Origin: Bacteroidota bacterium
GTDB taxonomy: Bacteria; Bacteroidota; Rhodothermia; Rhodothermales; UBA10348
Assembly: GCA_027620595.1 (NCBI GenBank)
Contig: JAQCDI010000136.1
Coordinates: forward strand, 1 to 7,044
Length of the DNA stretch: 7,044 nucleotides
Direction of reading: 5' to 3'
Positions 1 to 6,681 of the stretch are shown here, in pieces (positions within the stretch are counted from its first letter, which is position 1; each line of letters opens with the position of its first letter). Below the pieces are notes generated by a model. The model saw only the letters and a program-made list of their open reading frames with translations. It made no database searches and was not told where the DNA came from. Both the position numbers and the translations under genes were made by a program.

Positions 1-716
1 AGGTGTCGGTTGGCCCAGACATCGGCGCTGTCCTGGGCCACATAGATGGGCAGATCCCCGAAAAAGCGGATACCCCGCTCGTTGCAATAGGACTTGAGAT
101 CCATCCACTGCTGTTCGAACAGGTATTGCCAGAACTTGCGCATCCGGATGCCTTCGGCGTGTGCCCGCTCATAGGCCATGAGGGCGGACGGTTCGCGGTC
201 CCGGAGCGCAGGCGCCCACGTGGTCCACTCGCGTTCCTCATGATCGGTCTTGATGGATTCGAACAGGGTCCAATCGTCGAGCCAGCCGGCGTTGCGAGCA
301 CACCAGGTGTCGAACGCCTCCCATTCCGAGGGTGAAGCCTGCTGCTCGAAGCGGTCCCATGCCCGCCGCAGCAGGTTCATCTTGAAAGCGCTTACACGAT
401 CGAACAAAACATGGTCGACCGGAAAGGCGGGCAGCTCACCTGCATCTTCCGTCGTCAGCCACCCTTCTTCCATCAACCGTTCGGGCGAAATCAGCAACGC
501 GTTTCCGGCATAGGTCGACGGCGCGGCGTACGGGGAATACCCGTACCCGGTGGGCACCAACGGCAGCACCTGCCACAGGGTCTGTCCCGATTCGGCCAGG
601 AAATCGGCAAACCGGTAGGCTTCCGGCCCCAGATCCCCGATGCCGAACCGGGAAGGCAAAGAGGTGATGTGCAGCAGCAGTCCGCTGGCGCGGTGAGCGG
701 CGTGGCTTTCGGGCAT
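1..716 (-). CDS. malQ: 4-alpha-glucanotransferase (amylomaltase, GH77), N-terminal part, cut by window edge
   Basis: MalQ transfers alpha-1,4-glucan segments between maltooligosaccharides (disproportionation) in the cytoplasm, in glycogen/maltodextrin metabolism. The 238 codons present are stop-free. They show the GH77 N-terminal landmarks: RASGLLLHITSLPSRFGIGD (residues 9-28), GYGYSPYAAPSTYAGNALLI (57-76, the family SPY region) and DLPIYVAQDSADVWAN (221-236). The catalytic residues lie beyond position 1. I chose ATG at 716 because the family homology begins a few residues later. No good SD precedes it. An in-frame GTG at 779 would add 21 residues and has AGGA five bases upstream, but the added residues show no family similarity. 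The gene is divergent from the YaaW-like gene. Family assignment is very sure; the start is less so. Confidence 0.95.
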   Translation of the reverse strand, partial: MPESHAAHRASGLLLHITSLPSRFGIGDLGPEAYRFADFLAESGQTLWQVLPLVPTGYGYSPYAAPSTYAGNALLISPERLMEEGWLTTEDAGELPAFPVDHVLFDRVSAFKMNLLRRAWDRFEQQASPSEWEAFDTWCARNAGWLDDWTLFESIKTDHEEREWTTWAPALRDREPSALMAYERAHAEGIRMRKFWQYLFEQQWMDLKSYCNERGIRFFGDLPIYVAQDSADVWANRH

Positions 717-885
717 GGCCGAATCCAATGGGAGGATGAGGTGACGCGTAACGGGGAGGGAAAGTAGGCATCGACACACAAAAATCCTGCAGGGTGGTTT
801 CCCTCCAGGACCGCTCCTTTTCTGTAACATGCGGGTCGGCCCGGTCGTATCCTGCCCTTTGCGCCCCATGACCAACGACAGGCCC
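717..885. other. Divergent intergenic region between malQ and the YaaW-like gene
   Basis: At 169 bases this is the only sizeable non-coding gap. It must hold the promoter of the YaaW-like gene and probably that of malQ. The one clear structure is the hairpin at 785-810. I see a weak minus-10-like TAACAT at 825-830 on the plus strand, but no matching minus-35, so I do not assign promoters. Confidence 0.5.
780..810 (-). terminator. Terminator-like hairpin with T-run upstream of malQ
   Basis: Read on the minus strand, arm TCCTGGAGGG (810-801) pairs with CCCTGCAGGA (794-785) around a 6-base loop. That gives nine pairs and one G-G mismatch, followed directly by five T (784-780). This is the form of an intrinsic terminator. 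It would stop antisense read-through coming across the YaaW-like gene from the operon on the right, or act as an attenuator in a malQ leader. Its 3' arm contains the AGGA (788-785) that would serve the alternative GTG start of malQ at 779. On the plus strand there is no T-run, so it could also be a palindromic operator. Function is inferred only. Confidence 0.45.
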
Positions 886-1647
886 ATGAAGGAACTGCTC
901 GCCATTCTTACGCCCGCCGACTACCGTTTCCTGGCCGGCATCATGGAAAGCCCGCTCAATCAGACCGATGACGGTGGCTTCCTGGAAAAAGTGGCGGCGC
1001 TCGAGGCAGCGGACACAGCAGAAAACCGGGATGCCATCGAGGCGCAGTTCGAGCAGGACTTCCGCTACCTCGGTTCGTCCGAAATCATGTATGTCTTCCG
1101 CTCCCTCACCGGATCGGAACGCGGCGCGCCCTTCCAGGAAATCGTCCGCGACGTGGCGCGTTCCCTGAAGGTGGACGCCAACCTGCTGGGCTCGGACCGC
1201 GATGTGGTGGAGCGTCTGGCGGAATCCTATGCCACCCAGCAGTTTGCCGACCTTCAACCCGAGGAGCAGCAGAAATTGCTTGAGGATCTCGGAGTGGACG
1301 CCCAGAAAGCGCGAGCCTTCCTGGCCCGGTCCGCCGGTGTTTTCGCCCTTCCGATGCTCATCGAGGCCTTCAACATCGTCATCGTGCAGGGGCTGATCAA
1401 GACCATCATCTTCGGCACCATTGCCCGTATCATCGGCTCCCAGCTGGCCTCCAAGCTGTTTGCCTTCCTGGTGGGCCGCATGCCATGGTGGGTCTCCTGG
1501 ATCGGACCGGCTGCCTGGACCCTGTCCATCGGCTGGACCGCATTGGACCTGCAGGGCCCGGCCACGCGCAAGACCCTTCCGGCCGTCCTCTATCTGGGCC
1601 TTTGCTCCCTGCGCCAGCGTCACGGCGTGTCGGCCGCTGACGCCTGA
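886..1647 (+). CDS. YaaW-like (UPF0174/DUF3944 family) protein
   Basis: A 253-residue protein that I match from memory to E. coli YaaW (UPF0174), a widespread family with no firmly established function. The N-terminal LLAILTPADYRFLAGIME (4-21) corresponds to the short DUF3944-type start. The middle (about 50-145) is acidic and helical, with DFRYLGSSEIMYVFR at 58-72. The C-terminal half has hydrophobic stretches at about 150-182 and 190-218, and ends in the family-like GPATRKTLPAVLYLGLCSLR (224-243). ATG at 886 is preferred because homology starts there; only a weak AGG lies upstream. ATG at 868 and 829 are in frame, adding 6 and 19 residues without an SD. The hydrophobic region may be membrane-associated. 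It is the only plus-strand gene here and overlaps the YdbT-like gene tail to tail. Confidence 0.65.
   Translation: MKELLAILTPADYRFLAGIMESPLNQTDDGGFLEKVAALEAADTAENRDAIEAQFEQDFRYLGSSEIMYVFRSLTGSERGAPFQEIVRDVARSLKVDANLLGSDRDVVERLAESYATQQFADLQPEEQQKLLEDLGVDAQKARAFLARSAGVFALPMLIEAFNIVIVQGLIKTIIFGTIARIIGSQLASKLFAFLVGRMPWWVSWIGPAAWTLSIGWTALDLQGPATRKTLPAVLYLGLCSLRQRHGVSAADA
1617..1643. other. GC-rich hairpin in the convergent gene overlap, possible bidirectional terminator
   Basis: GCGTCACGGC (1617-1626) pairs with GCCG (1633-1636) and TGACGC (1638-1643). This makes ten pairs with one bulged C at 1637 and a 6-base loop. It lies almost exactly on the 28-bp overlap (1620-1647) of the two convergent reading frames. 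There is no T-run on either side, so it is not a standard intrinsic terminator. A strong stem at this place could still slow or end transcription in both directions, or protect both 3' ends. Chance is possible in GC-rich coding DNA. Confidence 0.3.
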
Positions 1648-3170
1648 CCGGCCTCCCGGAATCGGGAATAGGTTCGCCCGATCAGCCGCTCCACCACGTC
1701 CTGCTCCACATCCGGCAGCATCGACGCGCGAACCGCACTGGCGCCCGCTGTGTCGATGACGATCGAGGCCAGCGAAAGCCGACGCTGGAACCAGGTGGCC
1801 TCCCACCCCGCCGTCTGGATCTTGCCCACCGGCACCATCCAGCGGGACCGGCGAATCACCCCGCTTCGAAGGGCCACCCAGGTATCGGACTCCGCCCACT
1901 GCATGGCGCGGAAACGCCACCAGGACCACAGCCCCAACAGAGGCAGCGACGCCAGAAGCCACCAGGCCTGTTCGAACCAGATCTGGCCGATACCCACCAG
2001 CACGCCCAAGCCCACGATCGAACGCGCCATGAACCGCCGCATCGTAAGGGGTGACACGCGCTGCCAATCCGCGGGCGGATGGGCAATGCCGATGGCGGCA
2101 AGGACGGCTTCGATTTCCGGCATCCGGGCAAACGGCACGGCCACCTGATTCCCACTCTCCTGGACGTTGATACCCATTGTCTGCAGTTCAAGTCGGTACC
2201 AACCGAAAAATTCCATGACGGGATTGGTCACGATCAGGTAGGCCTGCACACGGGCCAGCGGTATCGTGCCCTCCTTGAGCGTGAGCAGCCCGTGCGAGCG
2301 ATGCAGCTTGTCCCCCACCCGTTGCAGCCGGAAGGCATACCATCGATTGAGCGTAACGGCAATGCCCGTCAGCCAGCCGAGCAGCACGGCCGCCAGGCCG
2401 CCCCCTACCGCCGCCAGGCCCGGCGACGCCTCGGCCTGCGCCCTGAGCGGCTCGAGTGGTCCGCGCATGAGCCAGGTCAAGAGCAGCTCCGGATCCGGTT
2501 CGATGTACTGCAGGAAAGAGAACATGACGGCGATGTAGAGCAGCGAAAAGCGGAACGCACCGGCCATCAGGACCCGCGGCGGCGCCATGCGGACGAGCAC
2601 TTCACCGTCGGCGGATGCCACAGAGCCTGATGAAGTCGGTTCGCCCGAATCCTGCAAGGGAGAGGTCGAGGCGGTCTCCGGCGCCTGCTCCAGCTGCTGC
2701 TGCATGCGCCGGACCAAGGCCCGCACCTGGTGCGCTTCGGCCACCGACACATATTCGAGCGAACCTTCGGCCCGGGCGCTGCCGGCCGTGTAGACCAGCA
2801 CTTTGGCCGTCCCGAGCATACGCTGCAGGGGTGCCTGCTCGATCTCGATGTTCTGGATGCGATCCACCGGGATGTTGCGGCTGCGCCGGGTAAGGACCCC
2901 CGAATGGATGATCAGCTCATGTGGCGTAACCCAGTAGCGGAAACGCAGGTAGTGCAGCGTGATCCACGGCACGATGAACAAGAGGTACATCGCGGCAATG
3001 ATCAGGTTGAACCAGGCCATCGAATCCCCGCCGCGCAGGATGGGCAGGAGGATGAAGAAGAGACCCGGAAGGGAGACCAGGAACCGCTGAACCATGGTCA
3101 GCGGATGAAGGCGTCGCGCCGTCAGGGCGGCGTCGGGCAGGTCAGGATGGGATCGGTCGGCCGCTTCCAT
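1620..3170 (-). CDS. ydbT: YdbT-like membrane protein with three bacterial PH (bPH2/DUF304) domains
   Basis: A protein of 516 residues, close to the usual YdbT length of roughly 490. Its architecture repeats three times: a membrane hairpin followed by a bPH2 domain. Hydrophobic segments lie at about 29-46 and 54-76, then 206-222 and 255-275, then 384-418. Each PH domain starts after an aromatic/basic motif: RFRYWVTPHELIIHSG (about 76-91) followed by IPVDRIQNIEIEQ; WYAFRLQRVGDKLHRSHG (277-294) followed by IPLARVQAY; and DTWVALRSGVIRRSRWMVPV (429-448) followed by KIQTAGW. A low-complexity Ser/Glu linker (about 160-190) separates domains one and two. ATG at 3170 shares one base with the stop of the upstream ydbS-like gene. 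A GTG at 3173 would instead give a 4-base overlap and one extra residue. In Bacillus subtilis, ydbST belongs to the sigma-W envelope-stress regulon and contributes to resistance to antimicrobial compounds; a similar role here is inference. Confidence 0.9.
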   Translation of the reverse strand: MEAADRSHPDLPDAALTARRLHPLTMVQRFLVSLPGLFFILLPILRGGDSMAWFNLIIAAMYLLFIVPWITLHYLRFRYWVTPHELIIHSGVLTRRSRNIPVDRIQNIEIEQAPLQRMLGTAKVLVYTAGSARAEGSLEYVSVAEAHQVRALVRRMQQQLEQAPETASTSPLQDSGEPTSSGSVASADGEVLVRMAPPRVLMAGAFRFSLLYIAVMFSFLQYIEPDPELLLTWLMRGPLEPLRAQAEASPGLAAVGGGLAAVLLGWLTGIAVTLNRWYAFRLQRVGDKLHRSHGLLTLKEGTIPLARVQAYLIVTNPVMEFFGWYRLELQTMGINVQESGNQVAVPFARMPEIEAVLAAIGIAHPPADWQRVSPLTMRRFMARSIVGLGVLVGIGQIWFEQAWWLLASLPLLGLWSWWRFRAMQWAESDTWVALRSGVIRRSRWMVPVGKIQTAGWEATWFQRRLSLASIVIDTAGASAVRASMLPDVEQDVVERLIGRTYSRFREAGQASAADTP

Positions 3171-3694
3171 CACAGGGCCTGATCCGTGATGAACTGCTTC
3201 ATCTCATCGCGCAGGTCTTCCGCAACGTGCTGCTGCAAACCTGGCAGGACCACGTCGCTCGAGCGGGTGCCGGCCGTATGCACGATCAGCTTGGCAACGT
3301 CGAACTCCCGCTCGAACACGTCCTGGGACACGTCCAGGTGCTGTATGCGGCGCAGAGGAATGATGGTGTGGACGCGGTTGAAGATACCCCGCACCAGCAG
3401 GAGTTCTTCATCGCCCAGGCGGTAGCCCCAGTAGCGGTAGCGCAGCGGCGGCAGGAACCACGCCAAGGACCCGAAAATGGCCAGCACGATGAGAGTCCAC
3501 ACTCCGAAGGGCAGCATCCGGTCAGACTGGAAGGCATTCAGGATGTCCCAGATGAGGACACCCACCGTCAGCGCTCCTGCAAACAATCCCGTTTTCAGAC
3601 GCCAGACCCTGACGATCCCCGGATCAAGCGGTGTGAGGGCGTCAAACGGGACGCCGCCGAAGGGACGCTCTGGGGCAGGAGCAGGAGATTCCAC
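3170..3694 (-). CDS. ydbS: YdbS-like membrane protein with one bacterial PH (bPH2) domain
   Basis: A protein of 174 residues, near the roughly 160 of known YdbS proteins. It has a Pro/Ala-rich head (2-10), then LTPLDPGIVRVWRLK (20-34), two hydrophobic segments (about 36-53 and 63-82), and one bPH2 domain opening with LRYRYWGYRLGDEELLLVRG (84-103) followed by IIPLRRIQHLDVSQD (111-125) and VHTAG (138-142). It pairs with the three-PH-domain YdbT-like protein directly downstream, the usual partner, and the genes are coupled by TGATG. The start is GTG at 3694, the only candidate before the first ATG at codon 60. I see no SD. The frame stays open upstream for 11 codons to the aquaporin stop, which is in the same frame. 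Confidence 0.88.
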   Translation of the reverse strand: MESPAPAPERPFGGVPFDALTPLDPGIVRVWRLKTGLFAGALTVGVLIWDILNAFQSDRMLPFGVWTLIVLAIFGSLAWFLPPLRYRYWGYRLGDEELLLVRGIFNRVHTIIPLRRIQHLDVSQDVFEREFDVAKLIVHTAGTRSSDVVLPGLQQHVAEDLRDEMKQFITDQAL

Positions 3695-3727
3695 GGGCGC
3701 AGGAGTTGATGAAGCCGCTTGAACGCC

Positions 3728-4414
3728 TCAGGAAGCGTCCGTATCCCTGGGGTTGCCATCAAGGTGTGCGGGACCTTCCTGGATGCGGAATACGAAGGCC
3801 GCGAGCAGGGAACCTGCGAGCGGCCCTGCCCCCCACACCCAGGCGTGGGCCCAGTCTGCGGAGCGGCCTTCCACGATCAGTGCGGCCAGGGCAACGACAG
3901 GGTTGAAGGCAGCGCCCGAGATGCCGCCGACGGCAACAATCCCCGCCGTCACCGTCAGCCCGATGGCAATGCCGTAATAGGGATTGCCACGGGTACGTGC
4001 GGCCAGAGCCACCTGAAGGATCACAAGGACGAGCAGGAACGTGAAGGCCACCTCGGCCAATAGTGCGGACACGCCGGGCACAGAAGTCCCCACGGCCATC
4101 CGGAACGGTTCGCCCCCCATCCATACGGCGCCTGTCCACGCACCGCCGAGCGCCCCGACGAGCTGCGACCCCACGTAGAGGAAGGCTTCCCTCGTCCCGA
4201 TGGCACGCCGCATCCAGAAACCGAGCGTGGCCGCCGGATTGTAGTGGGCGCCGGACACCGGACCGCCCATGTAGATGAGGGCCGCGAGTCCGAGTCCGAT
4301 GATCAGGGCGGCCGTGTCCGGCGCCTGTCCCACCGCCAATACAATGACCAGCATCAGGAAAAACGTTCCGATGCCCTCGGTAACCAGCCGTGCCGACAGC
4401 GTCGGGCGATCCAT
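3728..4414 (-). CDS. Aquaporin/MIP-family channel with NPA and NPV motifs
   Basis: An inner-membrane channel of the major intrinsic protein family, 228 residues and compact like typical aquaporins. The family's internal duplication is clear. TM1 is at about 9-28. The first half-helix has SGAHYNPAATLGFW (54-67) with a normal NPA (59-61). TM4 runs about 117-138. The second half-helix has GGISGAAFNPVVALAAL (163-179), where NPV (171-173) replaces NPA and the next residue is Val instead of the selectivity-filter Arg. TM6 is at about 191-209. The loss of the Arg suggests a wider or less water-specific pore. The substrate cannot be read from the sequence; water, glycerol, ammonia or a metalloid hydroxide are options. 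The start is well supported: GGAGG (4425-4421) lies six bases upstream, and the ATG follows the CYTH gene stop by one base (TGACATG). Confidence 0.92.
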   Translation of the reverse strand: MDRPTLSARLVTEGIGTFFLMLVIVLAVGQAPDTAALIIGLGLAALIYMGGPVSGAHYNPAATLGFWMRRAIGTREAFLYVGSQLVGALGGAWTGAVWMGGEPFRMAVGTSVPGVSALLAEVAFTFLLVLVILQVALAARTRGNPYYGIAIGLTVTAGIVAVGGISGAAFNPVVALAALIVEGRSADWAHAWVWGAGPLAGSLLAAFVFRIQEGPAHLDGNPRDTDAS

Positions 4415-4415
4415 G

Positions 4416-4943
4416 TCAATCCTCCAGCAGCATATCGGAGTAGGAACACCGCTCCAGATCGTCTTCCGACAAGCTGAAGGCGGCCATGAACAGTTGGCAT
4501 TGCGCAAGCAGCTCCGCCTCGGAGCGCGTCCCATCCGCGTCGATGGCTTCAATCTCGAGGAACGTGCCCAGCCCCTCGACCCGGTCGAGGTGGATCTTGA
4601 CGTTGTCCACGAACCGGATCTCGCGCCGCTTGTCCACGACCACCAGCACGCCCAACGCCCGCTCAAGCACGGCCTTCAGGGCAGGGTCGGGCGCCACGCG
4701 GTAAAGCAGCACGTCGGACGTCTTCGGACCGGCCTGGTCGGGCCGCATGTAGTGGATCAGGCTGTTTTCGATGGCGCCTTCGCGCAGCTTCAAGCGGCCC
4801 TCCGGCACACGGAAGTACGTGTCCACTTGATGGTCCACGCCCACTAGACGGGAGTCCATCCCGTCCAGCACCGCACGAACGGCATCATGATCGGCGCATC
4901 GCGCCTTGATCTCCACGTTCAGGCGCGCGCCGCTCCGCAACAT
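4416..4943 (-). CDS. CYTH-domain protein, class IV adenylate cyclase type
   Basis: A 175-residue, single-domain triphosphate-tunnel (CYTH) protein. Such enzymes bind a triphosphate with divalent metal inside an eight-stranded barrel. Bacterial members are named class IV adenylate cyclase (CyaB type), but many are inorganic triphosphatases, so the reaction is open. Features seen: the N-terminal NVEIKARC (9-16; the metal/phosphate strand, with E11 and K13), VDTYFRVPEGRLKLREG (40-56), basic K52 and R54, YMRPDQAGPKTSDVLLYRV (65-83), VDKRREI (103-109), VKIHLDRVEGLGTFLEIE (115-132) and acidic E130/E132 closing the barrel. In the ExExK signature the first Glu is Asn (NVEIK), a variant I recall as common in this bacterial subgroup. 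ATG 4943 lies 20 bases after the VKOR-DsbA stop, with a G-rich stretch in front, and homology begins right after it. Confidence 0.9.
   Translation of the reverse strand: MLRSGARLNVEIKARCADHDAVRAVLDGMDSRLVGVDHQVDTYFRVPEGRLKLREGAIENSLIHYMRPDQAGPKTSDVLLYRVAPDPALKAVLERALGVLVVVDKRREIRFVDNVKIHLDRVEGLGTFLEIEAIDADGTRSEAELLAQCQLFMAAFSLSEDDLERCSYSDMLLED
4421..4425 (-). promoter_or_regulatory. Strong SD for the aquaporin gene, inside the end of the CYTH gene
   Basis: GGAGG with a six-base spacer to ATG 4414. It lies within the last codons (Leu-Leu-Glu-Asp) of the upstream gene. It is the best ribosome site in the window and indicates coupled translation. Confidence 0.7.
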
Positions 4944-4963
4944 ATCCCGATCCCCGGCCTGAC

Positions 4964-6223
4964 TCACTGACGGGCCATTTCTTCGCGGACGATGGCACGG
5001 ATCACGTCCGTGTTGCGCCACGCCGCCACCTTGCGTCCGTTGATGTAGAGCGTCGGCGTCGAAGCCACCTGTGCCAGGCGACCTTTCTCCATATCTCCCA
5101 GCACGCGGTCGTGGACTTCCTCGCTCACCATGCACTCGGCAAATGCGCGCTCATCCCATCCGAGGTCGGTGGCAATGCGCGTGAAGAGCGTGGGCTGAAG
5201 GACCGCCTGGTTCTTGAACACTTCGTCGTGGTAGGACCAGAAATCCCCGAATTTCTCGGCGCAGACACTCGCTTTGGATGCGTTTCCGGCCTGCGGGTGC
5301 AGCTGCGCCGTCATGTTGGGGTTGATCGTGCTGTCGAGCGGGTAGTTCATGAAGACCACCTTGACGTCGTCCTCATATTCGAACAGCGTCGGACGCAGAT
5401 GGAATGCACTCTGCTGACAGGCCGGGCACTGGAAATCGGCAAACTCGACGATCTCGATCCCGGCGTCCGGGTTGCCCCAGATCGAGGCTTCCGGATCCAC
5501 CTGCACGTCGTAGACCGGACCGCGGAAATGTCCTTCCACGGCCGCACTCACGTCCACACCGCCCGTGATATCCCGGGCGTGGTTGAGCGACCAAGCAAAG
5601 CCGATGCCGAACACGGCCAGGACAAACACGCCGATCTTGACGATCTGTGGCTCGAAGCCGGTTTCGCCAGCGTCCCCACGGATGCGGGCCACATAGTCCT
5701 TGAGGAAGGCCACGATGCCGACAGGCCCGTAGCCAAGGCCGGCGCTGAGGGAGCCCAGGATACCGAAGTTGGCCACGTACATGCCCACACAAACGAGGCA
5801 AAGCACGCCCAGCTCATAGAGGTGCCAGGCTTTGACGAAAGTGAAGAGCACCGCGCCCACGGCCAGCACAAGGGACATGGCCACGAACGAGGCCGGCTGA
5901 CGCGTGCTGGACGCAGTGGCGCCAAAAAGCGCCGAAAGACCCGAGAAAACGTAGAAAAGGAAACCGAACCAGGCCACGGGCACACCGAACAGCTTGGCAT
6001 AGCTCGACGCATTGGCCACATCGCAGTTCACAAAGTCGTTCAGCGAACAGCCGCTGGCTTCCACGATGCCCTGCAGTTCGATGTTGTAGGTCAGTTGCGT
6101 GGCGTAGAACGAAAGCGCGGCGCCGATACCGGCAAACACGACGGCCACCCAGAGGGCGGTGCGGTTCAGAGCGGGCTGCTGCGAGCGACGGGCGCGCTCC
6201 TTGCGACGGTTGGAGTTGGCCAT
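4964..6223 (-). CDS. VKOR-DsbA fusion, disulfide-forming enzyme of the cell envelope
   Basis: A 419-residue fusion of a vitamin K epoxide reductase (VKOR) domain and a DsbA-like thioredoxin domain. In bacteria VKOR does the job of DsbB: it reoxidises the DsbA partner using quinone. Here both are in one chain. The VKOR part has a basic cytoplasmic head (1-21) and TM1 (about 23-42). Its loop pair is C59 and C67 in CSLNDFVNCDVANASSYAK, followed by GVPVAWFG. Further helices lie at about 84-102 and 112-131, and the quinone-side CLVC is C142/C145. A fifth helix (about 196-212) leads to the DsbA-like part with FADFQCPACQQS (CPAC, C266/C269), the cis-proline STPTLYINGR (P390) and an extra Cys pair, C321 and C364. 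ATG 6223 is four bases after the ArsN2-like stop; no SD is visible. All catalytic cysteines are present. Confidence 0.93.
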   Translation of the reverse strand: MANSNRRKERARRSQQPALNRTALWVAVVFAGIGAALSFYATQLTYNIELQGIVEASGCSLNDFVNCDVANASSYAKLFGVPVAWFGFLFYVFSGLSALFGATASSTRQPASFVAMSLVLAVGAVLFTFVKAWHLYELGVLCLVCVGMYVANFGILGSLSAGLGYGPVGIVAFLKDYVARIRGDAGETGFEPQIVKIGVFVLAVFGIGFAWSLNHARDITGGVDVSAAVEGHFRGPVYDVQVDPEASIWGNPDAGIEIVEFADFQCPACQQSAFHLRPTLFEYEDDVKVVFMNYPLDSTINPNMTAQLHPQAGNASKASVCAEKFGDFWSYHDEVFKNQAVLQPTLFTRIATDLGWDERAFAECMVSEEVHDRVLGDMEKGRLAQVASTPTLYINGRKVAAWRNTDVIRAIVREEMARQ

Positions 6224-6227
6224 GGAA

Positions 6228-6680
6228 TCAGGAATGAGGTTGGTCGTTGTTTGCGTGGCCTGAACGCCACATCAGGGCTGCGGATTCCGCACACAGGCTG
6301 CAATATTCCTGTGTGTGGCGCACGGCCTCGGGCGCCCGGCTTCTCGGCAGGTGCTCGAACCCGAGCGAAGCGAAGAAGGCGGGCGCTGTTTCGGTCAGGA
6401 GGAAGATCGGTACATCGGCCTCGGACACAAGATGGTTCACCACCACCTGCCCCAGTCCCTGACCCCGACGCGTGGCATCCACAACCACGCTCCGGAGCAG
6501 TGCGGCTCCATCGAGCGGCTCAATCACACCGGCCGCCACCACCTGTCCTTCCTCCCGGACCACGGCAAAGCGGGCTATCAGTGGCGACACACCTTTTGTC
6601 GGCAATCCCGCCTCTCGAAGCAGGTTCTCGATCCGGTCCAGGTCCGAGGGGACGGCGCGTTCGACGCGGTACGTTTTCAA
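6228..6680 (-). CDS. arsN2: GNAT N-acetyltransferase, ArsN2-like (arsenic-resistance family)
   Basis: A 150-residue GNAT-fold protein transferring acetyl from acetyl-CoA. The acetyl-CoA loop is RGQGLG (72-77), after LLRSVVVDATR (61-71). The parts that point to the ArsN family are ENLLREAGLPTKGVSPL (18-34), FLLTETAPAFFASLGFEHLPRS (93-114, split by the family's typical fFasLGF) and APEAVRHTQEYCSLCAESAA (116-135). Characterised ArsN1 acetylates the amino group of arsinothricin or phosphinothricin; ArsN2 substrates are less certain, so resistance here is inference. The start is TTG 6680, one base after the preceding stop (TGACTTG), with GGAG nine bases upstream. The homology starts exactly there. 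Longer starts (for example TTG 6803, or a GTG near 6740) would run deep into the preceding gene and add no family-like residues. Confidence 0.85.
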   Translation of the reverse strand: MKTYRVERAVPSDLDRIENLLREAGLPTKGVSPLIARFAVVREEGQVVAAGVIEPLDGAALLRSVVVDATRRGQGLGQVVVNHLVSEADVPIFLLTETAPAFFASLGFEHLPRSRAPEAVRHTQEYCSLCAESAALMWRSGHANNDQPHS

Positions 6681-6681
6681 G

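Noticed and set aside
491..781. A 96-codon minus-strand frame rich in Cys and Pro
   Set aside because: It overlaps the malQ start in another frame. The malQ frame carries the GH77 motifs.
798..830. Sigma-70-like promoter for the YaaW-like gene (TAACAT at 825-830)
   Set aside because: Only four of six bases fit the minus-10 box, and no minus-35 box is at the right distance.
436..2067. A 543-codon open frame on the minus strand
   Set aside because: It runs antisense through the YaaW-like gene and through parts of ydbT and malQ in a wrong frame. Its product is Gly/Arg/Asp-rich without family features, as expected for a GC-rich shadow frame.
2079..2630. A 183-codon plus-strand frame opposite ydbT
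   Set aside because: It is a mirror of a clear three-domain membrane protein, with no motif and no ribosome site.
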